Assembly (NCBI RefSeq): GCF_013282095.1
Contig: NZ_BLTJ01000007.1
Coordinates: 168,673-232,672, forward strand
Direction: 5' to 3'
Source: Enterocloster alcoholdehydrogenati
GTDB taxonomy: Bacteria > Bacillota > Clostridia > Lachnospirales > Lachnospiraceae
Length of the DNA stretch: 64,000 nt
In this document: positions 51,526 to 61,159 of the stretch, piece after piece
Numbering within the stretch: the stretch's first letter is position 1
How the letters are laid out: each line of letters begins with the position of its first letter
Notes under the pieces: generated by a model
Database searches by the model: none
The model's input: only the letters and a program-made list of their open reading frames with translations
Told to the model about the DNA's origin: nothing
Position numbers and translations under genes: made by a program

Positions 51526-53031
51526 TTATAAGCATCCCCCCAGTATCCTCTCCTTTCTCCCAATCATCTCATCAATCCTGCTGATATACTGCTCTACTTC
51601 CTTTACGTTCTCGCACCGTTCTCTGCGGTTTTCTGCAGGAAATACAACCTTTGTGGTGGTTCCCGCGCCGCAGGCGGCAATGGTCTGAAGTTCCTCCATA
51701 ATGAGGATATTGTAAATGCACGCTTTGCCCGGAAGAGAGTAGCCTACGTTCTCAAAGTTTCCGGCCATGTTTTTCTGGCGGTACAGGTAATACGGCTCCA
51801 TCCCCAGACGGCGGGCGCTGGCCTCGCTTAAGGCGATCATCTCAGGGGTATTGCTGATCTTTAAACCTCCGTATTCTTCCTTAAACATATTTAAGCGGGC
51901 GGCCCGCTTGATCGCCAGGGAATGAACCGTAAGGGAATCAGGACGCAGGGCCTCGACCTCTTCCAGTGTGCGGCTCACATCATCCAGGTCCTCCTCCGGC
52001 AGCCCCATAATCAGATCCATGTTGATGTTGTCAAAGCCCAGCTCCCGCGCCATATGAAACGTTTCCTTTACCATTTCCACGGTATGATGGCGGCCGATAA
52101 GATCCAGCGTCTTTTGGTTCATGGTCTGGGGATTGATGGAAATCCTCGTGATGCCGTGGTTTCTAAGTACCTGCAGCTTTTCCTCTGTAATGCTGTCGGG
52201 ACGGCCCGCCTCCACGGTAAACTCCAGGGCATTTTTTGTATCAAAAAGGCGGTCCAGCCTTGTCAGAATGGCATCTATATCCTCTGCAGGAAGGGAGGTC
52301 GGCGTTCCGCCTCCAAAATAGATGGTGTCCAGAGGACGGCCCTTCATCTTCTTTGCCACATATTCCATTTCCTTAAATAAGGCCTCCAGATAAAGGCCTG
52401 TGCGGCCCTTCCACCTGCTGATGGGGTATGAGGTAAAAGAACAGTACAGACAGGTCGTGGGACAAAATGGGATTCCCACATAAAGACTGTAGCCCCGGTC
52501 ATAATCCAGGGGCTCCAGCAGTCTTTTTTCTCTGGAGGCGATCTCAATGCTTAAGTCGATCTTTTCGTCGCTTGCCAGATAGGTCTTTTTCATAAAGGAA
52601 CGGATCTCCTCTTCCTTCCAGCCTTCTTCCAGACGGCTCAGAGCAATCTTGGTAGGACGGATCCCGGTCAGAGACCCCCAGGGCAGTTCATGGCCTGTAC
52701 GCTGTGTCAGCATACTGTAGAACGCCTGTTTAATCACATTCTTCGTCTCACTGTGGTCTGACAGGTCGCAGAAGGCTCTGGAAAATGCGCTCATCCTCCA
52801 GCCCTCCAGCCCCTCGGGCACAGGCAAATGAGGATTGCCGTCTGCCGCCTGGCCTTCCACCGCCCGTTCCCAGAGGGCGATTTCAGCGCTTTCTCCAGCA
52901 AAGCGGGTCTGCACATAGAAATCCACCTCGTCCTTTATTTCATGGGCGTATGTCTCACCCGGATAAAAAGACATCAGAAGTTCTCTGATGTCCTGTTCGT
53001 ATGCATTATCCTGTATCAGTAAACCGATCAT
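51526..53031 (-). CDS. hemZ: Radical SAM coproporphyrinogen dehydrogenase-like protein HemZ
   Basis: 501 aa when started at MIGLLIQDNAYEQD (53031), which fits the family start and has GCAGGA upstream; an ATG 33 bases earlier lacks a site. An N-terminal domain of about 180 residues, typical of HemZ, precedes the radical SAM core with Cys190, Cys194 and Cys197 (FCPTTCLYC), TIYFGGGTPTSLP, EAGRPDSI and IMGLPEEDLDD. The HemN/HemZ group decarboxylates coproporphyrinogen anaerobically, although in heme-poor clostridia the true substrate is uncertain. It lies in the conserved relA / MBL / hemZ / hisS / aspS order. Confidence 0.92.
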   Translation of the reverse strand: MIGLLIQDNAYEQDIRELLMSFYPGETYAHEIKDEVDFYVQTRFAGESAEIALWERAVEGQAADGNPHLPVPEGLEGWRMSAFSRAFCDLSDHSETKNVIKQAFYSMLTQRTGHELPWGSLTGIRPTKIALSRLEEGWKEEEIRSFMKKTYLASDEKIDLSIEIASREKRLLEPLDYDRGYSLYVGIPFCPTTCLYCSFTSYPISRWKGRTGLYLEALFKEMEYVAKKMKGRPLDTIYFGGGTPTSLPAEDIDAILTRLDRLFDTKNALEFTVEAGRPDSITEEKLQVLRNHGITRISINPQTMNQKTLDLIGRHHTVEMVKETFHMARELGFDNINMDLIMGLPEEDLDDVSRTLEEVEALRPDSLTVHSLAIKRAARLNMFKEEYGGLKISNTPEMIALSEASARRLGMEPYYLYRQKNMAGNFENVGYSLPGKACIYNILIMEELQTIAACGAGTTTKVVFPAENRRERCENVKEVEQYISRIDEMIGRKERILGGCL

Positions 53032-53084
53032 TTTGTTCCTGCTTTCTCTTGATGATACATCCATTTACAGAAAAATGGATTCTT

Positions 53085-53726
53085 TTATCTATAGCACGCG
53101 ATGGGGTTATTCCCAGCCTCGTATCCAATCGTCGTGGGCTCCCCGTGTCCCGGATATACCATGGTATCCTCTGGAAGTACAAACAGCTTATGGATCACAG
53201 AATCCACTAACTCCCTGCTGCTTCCCGTAGGCAGATCCGTCCTTCCATAGGAGTCCTGAAACAGCGTATCTCCTGCAAAAATCACATCCTCCTCCGGCAC
53301 ATAATAGCACACAGATCCTGACGTATGACCCGGCGTGGCAATGACCTTCCATTTGTATCCCAGAAACTCAAGCTCCTCCCCGTCATGAACCAGGCAGTCT
53401 GCATGAAAGCTCACCCCGCTCTCAAAATAACGGCCGGTCAGGTTCAATGATGTATCTGCCAGCATGGCGTCCTCTGTCTCAGAGGCGTATATTTTGATGC
53501 CGAAGGCCCTGGCTGCCTGAGGCGCCGCGCAAATATGATCAAAATGGCCGTGGGTCAGCAGCACCGCCGTCAGACGGATTCCCAGTTCACTGCATTTATT
53601 TAAAATAAAATCCCCATTGTCTCCGGGATCTACTGCCACCGCTTCTTTGGTGCTCTCATTGTATACCAGATAGCAGTTCGTGCTCACAGATCCCACCACA
53701 CACGTTTTTATCCTGAAATCGCTCAT
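53085..53726 (-). CDS. Metallo-beta-lactamase-fold hydrolase (glyoxalase II-like)
   Basis: 213 aa cytoplasmic protein. The zinc ligands are visible: THGHFDHICA (HxHxDH), a His in TPGHTSGSVCYY, the bridging Asp in IFAGDTLF, and the final His in VYPGHGEPTTIG. Short YcbL-type members hydrolyse thioesters such as hydroxyacylglutathione-like compounds; the true substrate in this organism is open. AAAAGGAG precedes the ATG. Location between relA and hemZ is conserved in clostridia. Confidence 0.9.
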   Translation of the reverse strand: MSDFRIKTCVVGSVSTNCYLVYNESTKEAVAVDPGDNGDFILNKCSELGIRLTAVLLTHGHFDHICAAPQAARAFGIKIYASETEDAMLADTSLNLTGRYFESGVSFHADCLVHDGEELEFLGYKWKVIATPGHTSGSVCYYVPEEDVIFAGDTLFQDSYGRTDLPTGSSRELVDSVIHKLFVLPEDTMVYPGHGEPTTIGYEAGNNPIACYR

Positions 53727-53816
53727 ATATATTCTCCTTTTAAAGATACCCAGGTATATCTGTATTTTCCCATGCCGGCTTTATTTCCGGTATAAGAGAT
53801 CCAGCCCGGCGCTGAT

Positions 53817-56102
53817 TTAACCCGTAGTTCTCTGGATATCCAGCACGCCTTCGATCTGACGGATCTTCTCTGTGATCCGGTTCAGCTCCTCCGTTCCATG
53901 AATATCAAAGGTCATAATAATAGTGGCCTTGCCCTGCTTGCTGGTTCTCACATTCATAGAAGTAATATCGATCTGTTTTTCCGTAAATACCTTGGAAATA
54001 TCCGCAAACATACCGATCCGGTTGTTGGCAAAGATCTGGATCTCGGTGGAATACTGCTCCGTGCTTCCCGCAGCCTCCGCCACCTGCCACTCCGCATCGA
54101 TCAGGCGTCCTCTCTCGTCCTCCGGCAGATTGATCACATTGATGCAGTCCGTCCGGTGAATCGAGACGCCCCGGCCTCTTGTGACAAATCCCACGATCTC
54201 GTCCCCCGGCACCGGATTGCAGCAGCGGGAAAAGCGCACCGCCAGATCGTGAAGGCCCTTTACCACAATGCCGCTCTTATTCTTACGAACAGTCGCTTCT
54301 CCGGCCCGTCCGTCCGTATCGGCGATCCCGCCTAATACATCCGCGTCAGTGATCTCTCGCTTGCGCTTCTTCTCCCGTTCCTCCACCATTTTGTTGACAA
54401 CCTGGCCTTCCTTAAGGCCGCCGTGGCCGATGGAAGCCAGAACGGAATCCCAGTCCTTAAAGGCATACCGGTTCATAACCTTTTCCATAAATTCCGGTTT
54501 GCCAAGCTCCGCCCAGTTGATCCCCTTGGCCCTGCAGTAATGCTCAACTGCTTCCCGGCCTCTGACGATGTTATCCTCCTTCATCTGGGTCTTGAACCAC
54601 TGGTTGATCTTTGTCTTTGCCTGGGTGCTGCGCACCAGCTTTAACCAGTCCCTGCTGGGGCCTTTGCAGTTCTGGGAGGTAATAATCTCGATCTGATCGC
54701 CGTTCTGTATCACATATTCGATAGGAACCAGCTTTCCATTGACCCTTGCGCCAACCATCTTGTTGCCCACAGCGCTGTGAATCGAATAGGCAAAGTCAAT
54801 GGGCGTAGAACCGCTTGGCAGCGTCTTTACGTCTCCTGAGGGCGTAAAGCAGTATACACTGTCGGAGAACAAATCCAGATCGCCCTTTACCATATTTAAA
54901 AATTCCCTTGAATCGTCTGTATCCTTCTGCCACTCCAGAATCTGGCGCAGCCAGCTCATCTTCTCTTCTTCCTTGCCGGCCGCCACCTGGCCGCTGCCGC
55001 TTTCCTTGTATTTCCAGTGCGCCGCAATACCATATTCTGCCGTGCGGTGCATCTCATAGGTGCGGATCTGGATCTCAAAGGGCTGGCCCGTACTGCCGAT
55101 CAGTGTAGTGTGAAGGGACTGGTACATATTAGGCTTCGGCATGGCAATATAGTCTTTAAAACGGCCGGGAATGGGCTTATACATCTCATGGATCACGCCC
55201 AGGGCTGCATAACAGTCCTTCACCGTCTCCACCATGATCCGAACCGCAAACAGATCATAAATCTGGTCCAGGGTCTTGTTCTGCTTCACCATCTTCTTAT
55301 AAATGCTGAAGAAATGCTTCACCCGTCCCCCTACGGTGGCGTCGATGCCTGCCTCCTTCATATGCTCCCTGACCTCGTCCACAATAGACTGTACAAAGGC
55401 CTCTCTGGCGTCCTTGCGAAGATCCACTTTCTCCACCAGGTCATAATATACCTCCGGATGAAGAAATTTTAAGGACAGATCATCCAGCTCGATCTTGATC
55501 TTTGAAATACCCAGACGGTCCGCAATGGGAGCATAGATCTCCAGCGTCTCTCTTGCCTTTTCCTTCTGTTTCTCCGGCTTCCAGTATTTTCCGGTTCGCA
55601 TATTGTGCAGGCGGTCCGCCAGCTTGATGATAATTACGCGGATATCCTTTGCCATAGCCAGAAACATCTTGCGCAGGTTTTCCGCCTGGATCTCTACCTT
55701 ATCCTTATCCCAGTTTAACTGTGTCAGCTTGGTAACGCCGTCTACCAGAAACGCCACTTCGGAGCCAAACTCCTTTGTCAGCTGCTCCAGTGTCATAATG
55801 GTGTCCTCCACCACATCATGAAGAAGGCCTGCCGCAATAGTCTCCTTATCCATCTCCAGATCGGCCAGAATAATCGCCACGCAGAGCGGATGGATGATAT
55901 AGGGCTCTCCTGATTTGCGCTTCTGCTCCCTGTGAGCTTCATCGGCGATCTTATATGCCTTTTCGATCATGGTAAGGTCGTCGGACGGATGATACTTGCG
56001 GATCGCTCGGATCAGATCCTGATAGAGTACCTCCGGGCTGGTAAAATCAGCCGGCGCTTCCAGTTCAATATCCAGTTTTTCTTTTGTTCCCTCTTTTCCC
56101 AT
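53817..56102 (-). CDS. relA: Bifunctional (p)ppGpp synthetase/hydrolase RelA/SpoT
   Basis: 761 aa from the ATG at 56102 with AAAAAGGTG upstream; a GTG four codons earlier is an alternative with AGGA at good distance. The order is an HD hydrolase domain (HPLCVAIILADLEMD, HDVVEDT near residue 95, ADRLHNMRT), the synthetase domain (GRVKHFFSIYKKM, YDLFAVRIMV, FKDYIAMPKPNMYQSLHT, EIQIRTYEMHRTAEYGIAAHW), TGS (about 390-450) and a C-terminal ACT domain. With both catalytic sites intact it makes and degrades the stringent-response alarmone. Confidence 0.96.
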   Translation of the reverse strand: MGKEGTKEKLDIELEAPADFTSPEVLYQDLIRAIRKYHPSDDLTMIEKAYKIADEAHREQKRKSGEPYIIHPLCVAIILADLEMDKETIAAGLLHDVVEDTIMTLEQLTKEFGSEVAFLVDGVTKLTQLNWDKDKVEIQAENLRKMFLAMAKDIRVIIIKLADRLHNMRTGKYWKPEKQKEKARETLEIYAPIADRLGISKIKIELDDLSLKFLHPEVYYDLVEKVDLRKDAREAFVQSIVDEVREHMKEAGIDATVGGRVKHFFSIYKKMVKQNKTLDQIYDLFAVRIMVETVKDCYAALGVIHEMYKPIPGRFKDYIAMPKPNMYQSLHTTLIGSTGQPFEIQIRTYEMHRTAEYGIAAHWKYKESGSGQVAAGKEEEKMSWLRQILEWQKDTDDSREFLNMVKGDLDLFSDSVYCFTPSGDVKTLPSGSTPIDFAYSIHSAVGNKMVGARVNGKLVPIEYVIQNGDQIEIITSQNCKGPSRDWLKLVRSTQAKTKINQWFKTQMKEDNIVRGREAVEHYCRAKGINWAELGKPEFMEKVMNRYAFKDWDSVLASIGHGGLKEGQVVNKMVEEREKKRKREITDADVLGGIADTDGRAGEATVRKNKSGIVVKGLHDLAVRFSRCCNPVPGDEIVGFVTRGRGVSIHRTDCINVINLPEDERGRLIDAEWQVAEAAGSTEQYSTEIQIFANNRIGMFADISKVFTEKQIDITSMNVRTSKQGKATIIMTFDIHGTEELNRITEKIRQIEGVLDIQRTTG

Positions 56103-56239
56103 ATGTGTGGTCACCTTTTTTCCTAGAAATAGTTTAGTTTACATTATAATTTTATTTCTGCGAAAAAGCAAGGCCCGCCTTGAAAAAAGGGAAGAACCAG
56201 GCTCCGCCGGGCGGCGTCCGCCCTACCTGCGGCTTCAAA

Positions 56240-56310
56240 CAAAAAAACACCCGATACAGCAGCCGGCCATCAGCAGACCTGACGCCTATCCTGCATCGGA
56301 TGTTTTTTCT
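56240..56310 (-). terminator. Terminator after the ABC exporter operon
   Basis: On the minus strand AAAAAACATCCGATGCAG pairs with CTGTATCGGGTGTTTTTT with few mismatches around a loop of about 31 bases, ending in a T run. It isolates the exporter from relA. Confidence 0.75.
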
Positions 56311-56320
56311 TAAAATAATA

Positions 56321-58204
56321 TTATGAAAGCTCCAGCTTTCCTGTATAAAGCTGATAGTAGGTTCCCTTTAAGCGGATCAGATCCTCATGGTCGCCCCGCT
56401 CAATGATCCGTCCGTGATCCAGAACGATGATGGCATCGCTGTTCCGAATGGTGGACAGACGGTGAGCGATGACAAAGACAGTACGTCCTTTCATCAGGTT
56501 ATCCATGCCCTTCTGTACAATGCTCTCCGTTCTCGTATCAATACTGGAGGTAGCCTCGTCTAAGATCAGTACAGGCGGATCCGCCACGGCCGCTCTGGCA
56601 ATGGACAAAAGCTGTCTCTGCCCCTGGGACAGTTCCTCGCCGTCTCCGCTGAGCATGGTATCGTATCCGTCTGGCAGCATACGGATAAACTGGTCTGCAT
56701 GGGCCAGCTTTGCAGCTGCATAAATCTCCTCATCCGTAGCATCCAGCTTTCCGTAGCGAATATTGTCACGGATCGTTCCCGTAAATAAATGGGTATCCTG
56801 AAGCACGATTCCCAGAGAACGTCTTAAATCGTCTTTTTTGATCTTTGTGATATTGATGCCGTCGTAGCGGATCTTGCCCTCCTGAATATCGTAAAAACGG
56901 TTGATCAGATTGGTAATGGTAGTCTTTCCTGCACCTGTGGAGCCTACGAAAGCCAGTTTCTGTCCAGGCTTTGCAAACAGGCTGATATTGTGAAGGATCA
57001 CCTTCTCCTCATCATAGCCGAAGGTCACATCCTCAAACCGTACGTCACCGGTCAGTTCCGTGTAGGTCACGCTGCCGTCATTGTGAGGATGCTTCCATGC
57101 CCACATACCGGTGCGCTCTCTGCACTCGGAGATCACTCCGTCTGCATCCTTTTTCGCATTTACCAGGGTTACATAGCCCTCATCCGTCTCTGATTTTTCA
57201 TCGATCAGGGCGAAAATGCGCTCTGCGCCCGCCAGGGCCATGATGATGGAGTTAAACTGCTGCGCCACCTGCATAAATGGCTGGGTAAAGCTCTTTGTAA
57301 ACTGCAGGTAAGAAGCCATCACACCCAGAGTGATGCCGCCAATTCCCATAACAGACAGGAAACCTCCTAATACTGCCGTCAGCACGAACTGCAGGTTTCC
57401 GATATTTCCGATTACAGGTCCCATAATGTTGGCAAATGTGTTTGCCTGAGAAGCACACTCAAAGAGGGACTCGTTTAACCGGTCAAACTCCTCCTTGGAC
57501 TTGCTCTCATGGTTAAATACCTTTACCACTCTCTGGCCGTTCATGCGCTCCTCTACAAAGCCGGTCACATCCGCCAGAGCCACCTGCTGGCGCACGAAAT
57601 ACTTTCCGCTGTTTCCGCCGATCTTCCTGGACACAAACAGCATCAGGAAGATGACCAGAACCGCCAGAGCCGTCAGAATCGGGCTTAATACCAGCATGGA
57701 AATAAAGGTCACTATGATGGTAAAGAAGGAGGTGAGCGCCTGGGGGATAGACTGGCTGATCATCTGGCGCAGGGTATCGGTGTCATTGGTATAAAGGCTC
57801 ATGATAGAGCCGTTTGTATTCTGGTCAAAATACCGGATAGGAAGGGTCTGCATATGCTCAAACATATCGTCGCGAATCCGCTTAAGCACACCCTGACCAA
57901 TATAAACCATCAGCCTTGTATAGGTAAACGTAGCCAGCACGCCCGCAAGGAAGATACAGCCTAAAATGCCGAGAGCGTGATACAGTCCGGCAAAATTCGG
58001 GTTCTGCTGCCCGATCAGAGGGATGATAAAATCATCCAGCATGAATTTTAAAGACAAAGATACGGAAATGCTTGCCCCGGCGCTGATAAAGATACAGATA
58101 AACACCAGGAAAAAGCGCAGTTTATAGGTCTCTGTCACATATTTCAAAAGACGTTTTGCCGTCTGAAGGGTATTTTTGGAAATTCTCGATTTCTTATCAC
58201 TCAT
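56321..58204 (-). CDS. ABC exporter half-transporter, second subunit (multidrug type)
   Basis: 627 aa, an N-terminal six-helix exporter domain (residues about 25-320) and a C-terminal ABC domain. Walker A GSTGAGKTT, Q-loop VLQDTHLF, signature LSQGQRQL, Walker B VLILDEATSS and switch His in AHRLST are present. An insertion of about 40 residues between the two domains (around 345-390, ending GSVTYTELTG) is typical of the canonical-site subunit of heterodimeric exporters such as LmrD or BmrD. It overlaps the partner gene by 8 bases. Confidence 0.93.
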   Translation of the reverse strand: MSDKKSRISKNTLQTAKRLLKYVTETYKLRFFLVFICIFISAGASISVSLSLKFMLDDFIIPLIGQQNPNFAGLYHALGILGCIFLAGVLATFTYTRLMVYIGQGVLKRIRDDMFEHMQTLPIRYFDQNTNGSIMSLYTNDTDTLRQMISQSIPQALTSFFTIIVTFISMLVLSPILTALAVLVIFLMLFVSRKIGGNSGKYFVRQQVALADVTGFVEERMNGQRVVKVFNHESKSKEEFDRLNESLFECASQANTFANIMGPVIGNIGNLQFVLTAVLGGFLSVMGIGGITLGVMASYLQFTKSFTQPFMQVAQQFNSIIMALAGAERIFALIDEKSETDEGYVTLVNAKKDADGVISECRERTGMWAWKHPHNDGSVTYTELTGDVRFEDVTFGYDEEKVILHNISLFAKPGQKLAFVGSTGAGKTTITNLINRFYDIQEGKIRYDGINITKIKKDDLRRSLGIVLQDTHLFTGTIRDNIRYGKLDATDEEIYAAAKLAHADQFIRMLPDGYDTMLSGDGEELSQGQRQLLSIARAAVADPPVLILDEATSSIDTRTESIVQKGMDNLMKGRTVFVIAHRLSTIRNSDAIIVLDHGRIIERGDHEDLIRLKGTYYQLYTGKLELS

Positions 58205-59930
58205 CGTCTCCGCCTCCTTTTACCTGTGACTCGTATACTTCCCGATAGATCTCATTGGTGCGCAGCAGCTCCTGAGAAGTACCGATACCTACGATCTCGC
58301 CTTCATCCAGAACGATGATCTGGTCTGCGTCCTCTATCGAGGAAACGCGCTGAGCAATGATGATCTTTGTAGTATCAGGGATCTCCTCCCTAAACGCCCT
58401 GCGGATCAGGGCATCTGTCTTTGTATCCACGGCGCTGGTGGAGTCATCTAAAATCAGGATCTTCGGTTTCTTTAACAGGGCTCTTGCAATACACAGACGC
58501 TGTTTCTGACCGCCAGATACATTATTGCCGCCCTGAACGATCATTGTATTATATCCGTTAGGGAACTCCTTTACGAAACCGTCGGCCTGAGCCAGGCGGC
58601 ATACTCTCTCCACATCTTCGTCCGTGGCGTTTTCATCACCCCAGCGGATGTTTTCATAAATGCTCCCCGTAAAGAGCACATTTTTCTGAAGCACCATGGA
58701 AACCTGATCTCTCAGTGATTCCAGATCATACTCTCTTACGTCAATACCGCCTACCTTTACGCTTCCCTTTGTTACGTCATAAAGCCTTGGGATTAACTGC
58801 ACCAGAGTGGATTTGGAGCTTCCCGTTCCGCCGATTATGCCTATGGTCTGGCCCGGCTTGATGGAAAGGTTCACATTTTTTAAGGAAAGGGTTCCGCCTT
58901 CGCCGGCGTAGCTGAAGTCTACGTGGTCAAAGACAATACCTCCGTCCAAAACCTCTTTCACCGCATTTTCCTTCGGCTGCATCTCCGGTTCCTCAGTGAG
59001 TACGCCGGTGATACGGTCTGTAGACGCCTCAGCAATCATGATCAGCACAAATACAAAAGTTACCATCATAAGAGACATCATAATCTGCATAGCGTAGACA
59101 AGGACGCTCGTCATCTCTCCGGTCTCCATGGTTCCAAACGCAATGCTCTTTCCGCTGATCGCCACTAAAAGAAGGATCACTGTATACATTACAAACTGCA
59201 TTACAGGAGAGTTCCAGGCCACAATGCCCTCTGCCTTTGTAAACAGCTTATACACGTATTTGGAAATGCCGTGGAACTTGTCGATTTCATGGCCTTCCCT
59301 TACAAAGGATTTTACTACGCGGGAAGCGTTTACATTTTCCTGAACGGAATTATTTAAAATATCGTACTCATCAAAAACCTTTACAAAATGAGGATGGGCC
59401 TTTTTCGCGATAAAGATCAGCGCTCCGCCCAGAACCGGGATCACGACCAGAAACAAAAGAGCAATCTTCGGGTTGATCACCAGGGTCATAAACCAGGATA
59501 ATACTACCATGATGGGCGCTCTGGCCAGCAGGCGGAGGCTCATCATATAAGCCATCTGGATATTTGTGATATCCGTAGTCATACGGGTAACAAGGCCGGA
59601 CGTAGAGAAATGGTCAATATTCTTAAAGGAAAACTCCTGTACCCGGTAGAATATATCGTGGCGCAGATTCTTTGCGTAGCCTGCCGCCGCCACAGCGGCC
59701 ATCCTTCCGGCTACCACGCCGAAATACAGCGCCAGCATAGCCATCACCACCAGGATCAGGCCTCTCTGAATGATATAGGGCAGATTGCCCTTTGCGATGC
59801 CGATGTCAATGATCTTTGCCATTTCCATAGGTATCATAACTTCCATAAGCACTTCCAGCAATACAAAAAACGGAGCCAGAATCGACTGCTTTTTGTATTC
59901 CCGAACCGATTTTAACAGTAATTTATTCAT
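58197..59930 (-). CDS. ABC exporter half-transporter, first subunit (multidrug type)
   Basis: 577 aa exporter of the same architecture. Walker A is GGTGSSKST, Q-loop VLQKNVLF, signature VSGGQKQR, and the Walker B segment reads ILILDDSTSA, with Asp in place of the catalytic Glu, and Gln in place of the switch His (AQRVSS). These are the degenerate features of the non-canonical ATP site of heterodimeric exporters, so this protein and the next form one pump. AAAGGAGGA precedes the ATG, which overlaps the end of marR by 8 bases. Confidence 0.93.
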   Translation of the reverse strand: MNKLLLKSVREYKKQSILAPFFVLLEVLMEVMIPMEMAKIIDIGIAKGNLPYIIQRGLILVVMAMLALYFGVVAGRMAAVAAAGYAKNLRHDIFYRVQEFSFKNIDHFSTSGLVTRMTTDITNIQMAYMMSLRLLARAPIMVVLSWFMTLVINPKIALLFLVVIPVLGGALIFIAKKAHPHFVKVFDEYDILNNSVQENVNASRVVKSFVREGHEIDKFHGISKYVYKLFTKAEGIVAWNSPVMQFVMYTVILLLVAISGKSIAFGTMETGEMTSVLVYAMQIMMSLMMVTFVFVLIMIAEASTDRITGVLTEEPEMQPKENAVKEVLDGGIVFDHVDFSYAGEGGTLSLKNVNLSIKPGQTIGIIGGTGSSKSTLVQLIPRLYDVTKGSVKVGGIDVREYDLESLRDQVSMVLQKNVLFTGSIYENIRWGDENATDEDVERVCRLAQADGFVKEFPNGYNTMIVQGGNNVSGGQKQRLCIARALLKKPKILILDDSTSAVDTKTDALIRRAFREEIPDTTKIIIAQRVSSIEDADQIIVLDEGEIVGIGTSQELLRTNEIYREVYESQVKGGGDDE

Positions 59931-60438
59931 CTTTTCCTGCTTCCTCCTTTATGTCTTTATTTGCTTTTAATGCTTCCTTTTCTGCCCGCACAAGATTGCC
60001 GAACATCCTGCACATCACACTGCGCCAGACTCTGATCTCTTCCTCCGGTATGCCTTCCATCAGAAGAATCTCTGTCCTCTTAAGCTGTTCTTGGATCTGA
60101 GGGCGCAGCGTCTCCGCCCTGGCCGTAGGCACGATGCGCTTTAATCTGGCATCCTTTTGGACACTTTCTCTTCGGATAAACCCATTTTTTTCCAGAAGCT
60201 TCAGAATCCCCGTCACTGTTGATTTGCGGATCCGAAATTCCTCCTCAATATCCTTCTGGTAAACGTCTGTATGAAGCGTACGCAGCAGGATAAATCTCAT
60301 AATATGCCTCTGAGATCCTGTAAGTCCCTCGTCCGGCGCCAGTTCTTCAAGAACATTCCTGCGTTTCAGCTGGTGAGACAGCATATGGATCATTCGCCCC
60401 ATATGCATTGTTTCCATTCTGCACTCAATATCCTGCAT
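59923..60438 (-). CDS. MarR-family transcriptional regulator
   Basis: 171 aa winged-helix protein. The DNA-binding region covers about residues 35-100 (LTGSQRHIMRFILLR, YQKDIEEEFRIRKSTVTGILKLLEKNGFI, KDARLKRIVPT). GAGGTGG precedes the ATG. It is the first gene of an overlapping three-gene unit with the two exporter subunits and has a matching palindrome over its promoter, so it should repress its own operon until an exported compound binds. Confidence 0.92.
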   Translation of the reverse strand: MQDIECRMETMHMGRMIHMLSHQLKRRNVLEELAPDEGLTGSQRHIMRFILLRTLHTDVYQKDIEEEFRIRKSTVTGILKLLEKNGFIRRESVQKDARLKRIVPTARAETLRPQIQEQLKRTEILLMEGIPEEEIRVWRSVMCRMFGNLVRAEKEALKANKDIKEEAGKDE

Positions 60439-60466
60439 CCTTCCACCTCTTTGTATTCATCCAATT

Positions 60467-60482
60467 AGTTAGTGTCCTAACT
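60467..60482. promoter_or_regulatory. Operator of the marR-exporter operon
   Basis: AGTTAG-TGTC-CTAACT is a perfect 6-4-6 inverted repeat just downstream of the -10 element, a typical MarR-family target. It lies 28 bases ahead of the marR start. Confidence 0.8.
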
Positions 60483-60488
60483 TTTGGT

Positions 60489-60517
60489 ATTATACAGAGA
60501 TTATATTTTATTGTCAA
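60489..60517 (-). promoter_or_regulatory. Consensus promoter of the marR-exporter operon
   Basis: Minus strand TTGACA (60512-60517), 17 bases, TATAAT (60489-60494), both perfect. The operator overlaps the transcription start. Confidence 0.85.
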
Positions 60518-60576
60518 GCCATTTTATTTGGGGAAAATTGTGAAAAATATGTGTCCTCTTCAGATGGGGCAAACAC

Positions 60577-60608
60577 AAAAAGAGGCTTCCATAAAATGTC
60601 AGCCTCTC
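60577..60608 (-). terminator. Intrinsic terminator after apt
   Basis: On the minus strand GAGAGGCT pairs with AGCCTCTT, followed by TTTGTGTTT, 26 bases after the apt stop. Confidence 0.7.
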
Positions 60609-60634
60609 TTATATATTCCTGCATTCTTTCCTGC

Positions 60635-61159
60635 TTACTTTCCCTCGTAAACAATCGCCGAATCTACAGCATAGTCCTTCAGTTTTTCTCTGCCCTTCAA
60701 ACCGGCTAATTCCATCACAAAGCAGATCTTCACTACCTGGCCTCCCAGTTCTTCGACCAGCTTAATGATCGCCTCTGTGGTGCCGCCGGTGGCGATCAGG
60801 TCGTCTACGATCACAACCTTCTGGCCTGGACGGATAGCATCTTTATGAATCTCAATCTCGGCAGTGCCGTATTCTAATTCATACTCTGCGGAAATAGTCT
60901 CGCAGGGCAGCTTGCCCTTTTTGCGCACCGGCACAAAGCTCTTGTGCTCCGCATAAGCCACCGGCACGCCGAAGATAAAGCCTCTGGACTCTGGTCCTAC
61001 GACCACATCATAGTCCAGTTCCTTTACCATGGCTCTCAGGCTGTCAACAGCCAGCTGCAGGCCATCGGCGTCCTGCAGAATAGAAGTCACATCTCTGAAA
61101 ATGATCCCCGGCTCTGGAAAGTCAGGGATACTTCTTACATAATCTTCCAGTTTCTTCAT
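60635..61159 (-). CDS. apt: Adenine phosphoribosyltransferase
   Basis: 174 aa. FPEPGIIFRDVT at the N-terminus, the flexible loop with RKKGKLP, and the PRPP site VVIVDDLIATGGTTEA are diagnostic. It converts adenine and PRPP to AMP in the cytoplasm. The start codon overlaps the stop of the LacI-type gene as ATGA. In related genomes apt usually precedes relA directly; here the marR-exporter unit lies between. Confidence 0.96.
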   Translation of the reverse strand: MKKLEDYVRSIPDFPEPGIIFRDVTSILQDADGLQLAVDSLRAMVKELDYDVVVGPESRGFIFGVPVAYAEHKSFVPVRKKGKLPCETISAEYELEYGTAEIEIHKDAIRPGQKVVIVDDLIATGGTTEAIIKLVEELGGQVVKICFVMELAGLKGREKLKDYAVDSAIVYEGK

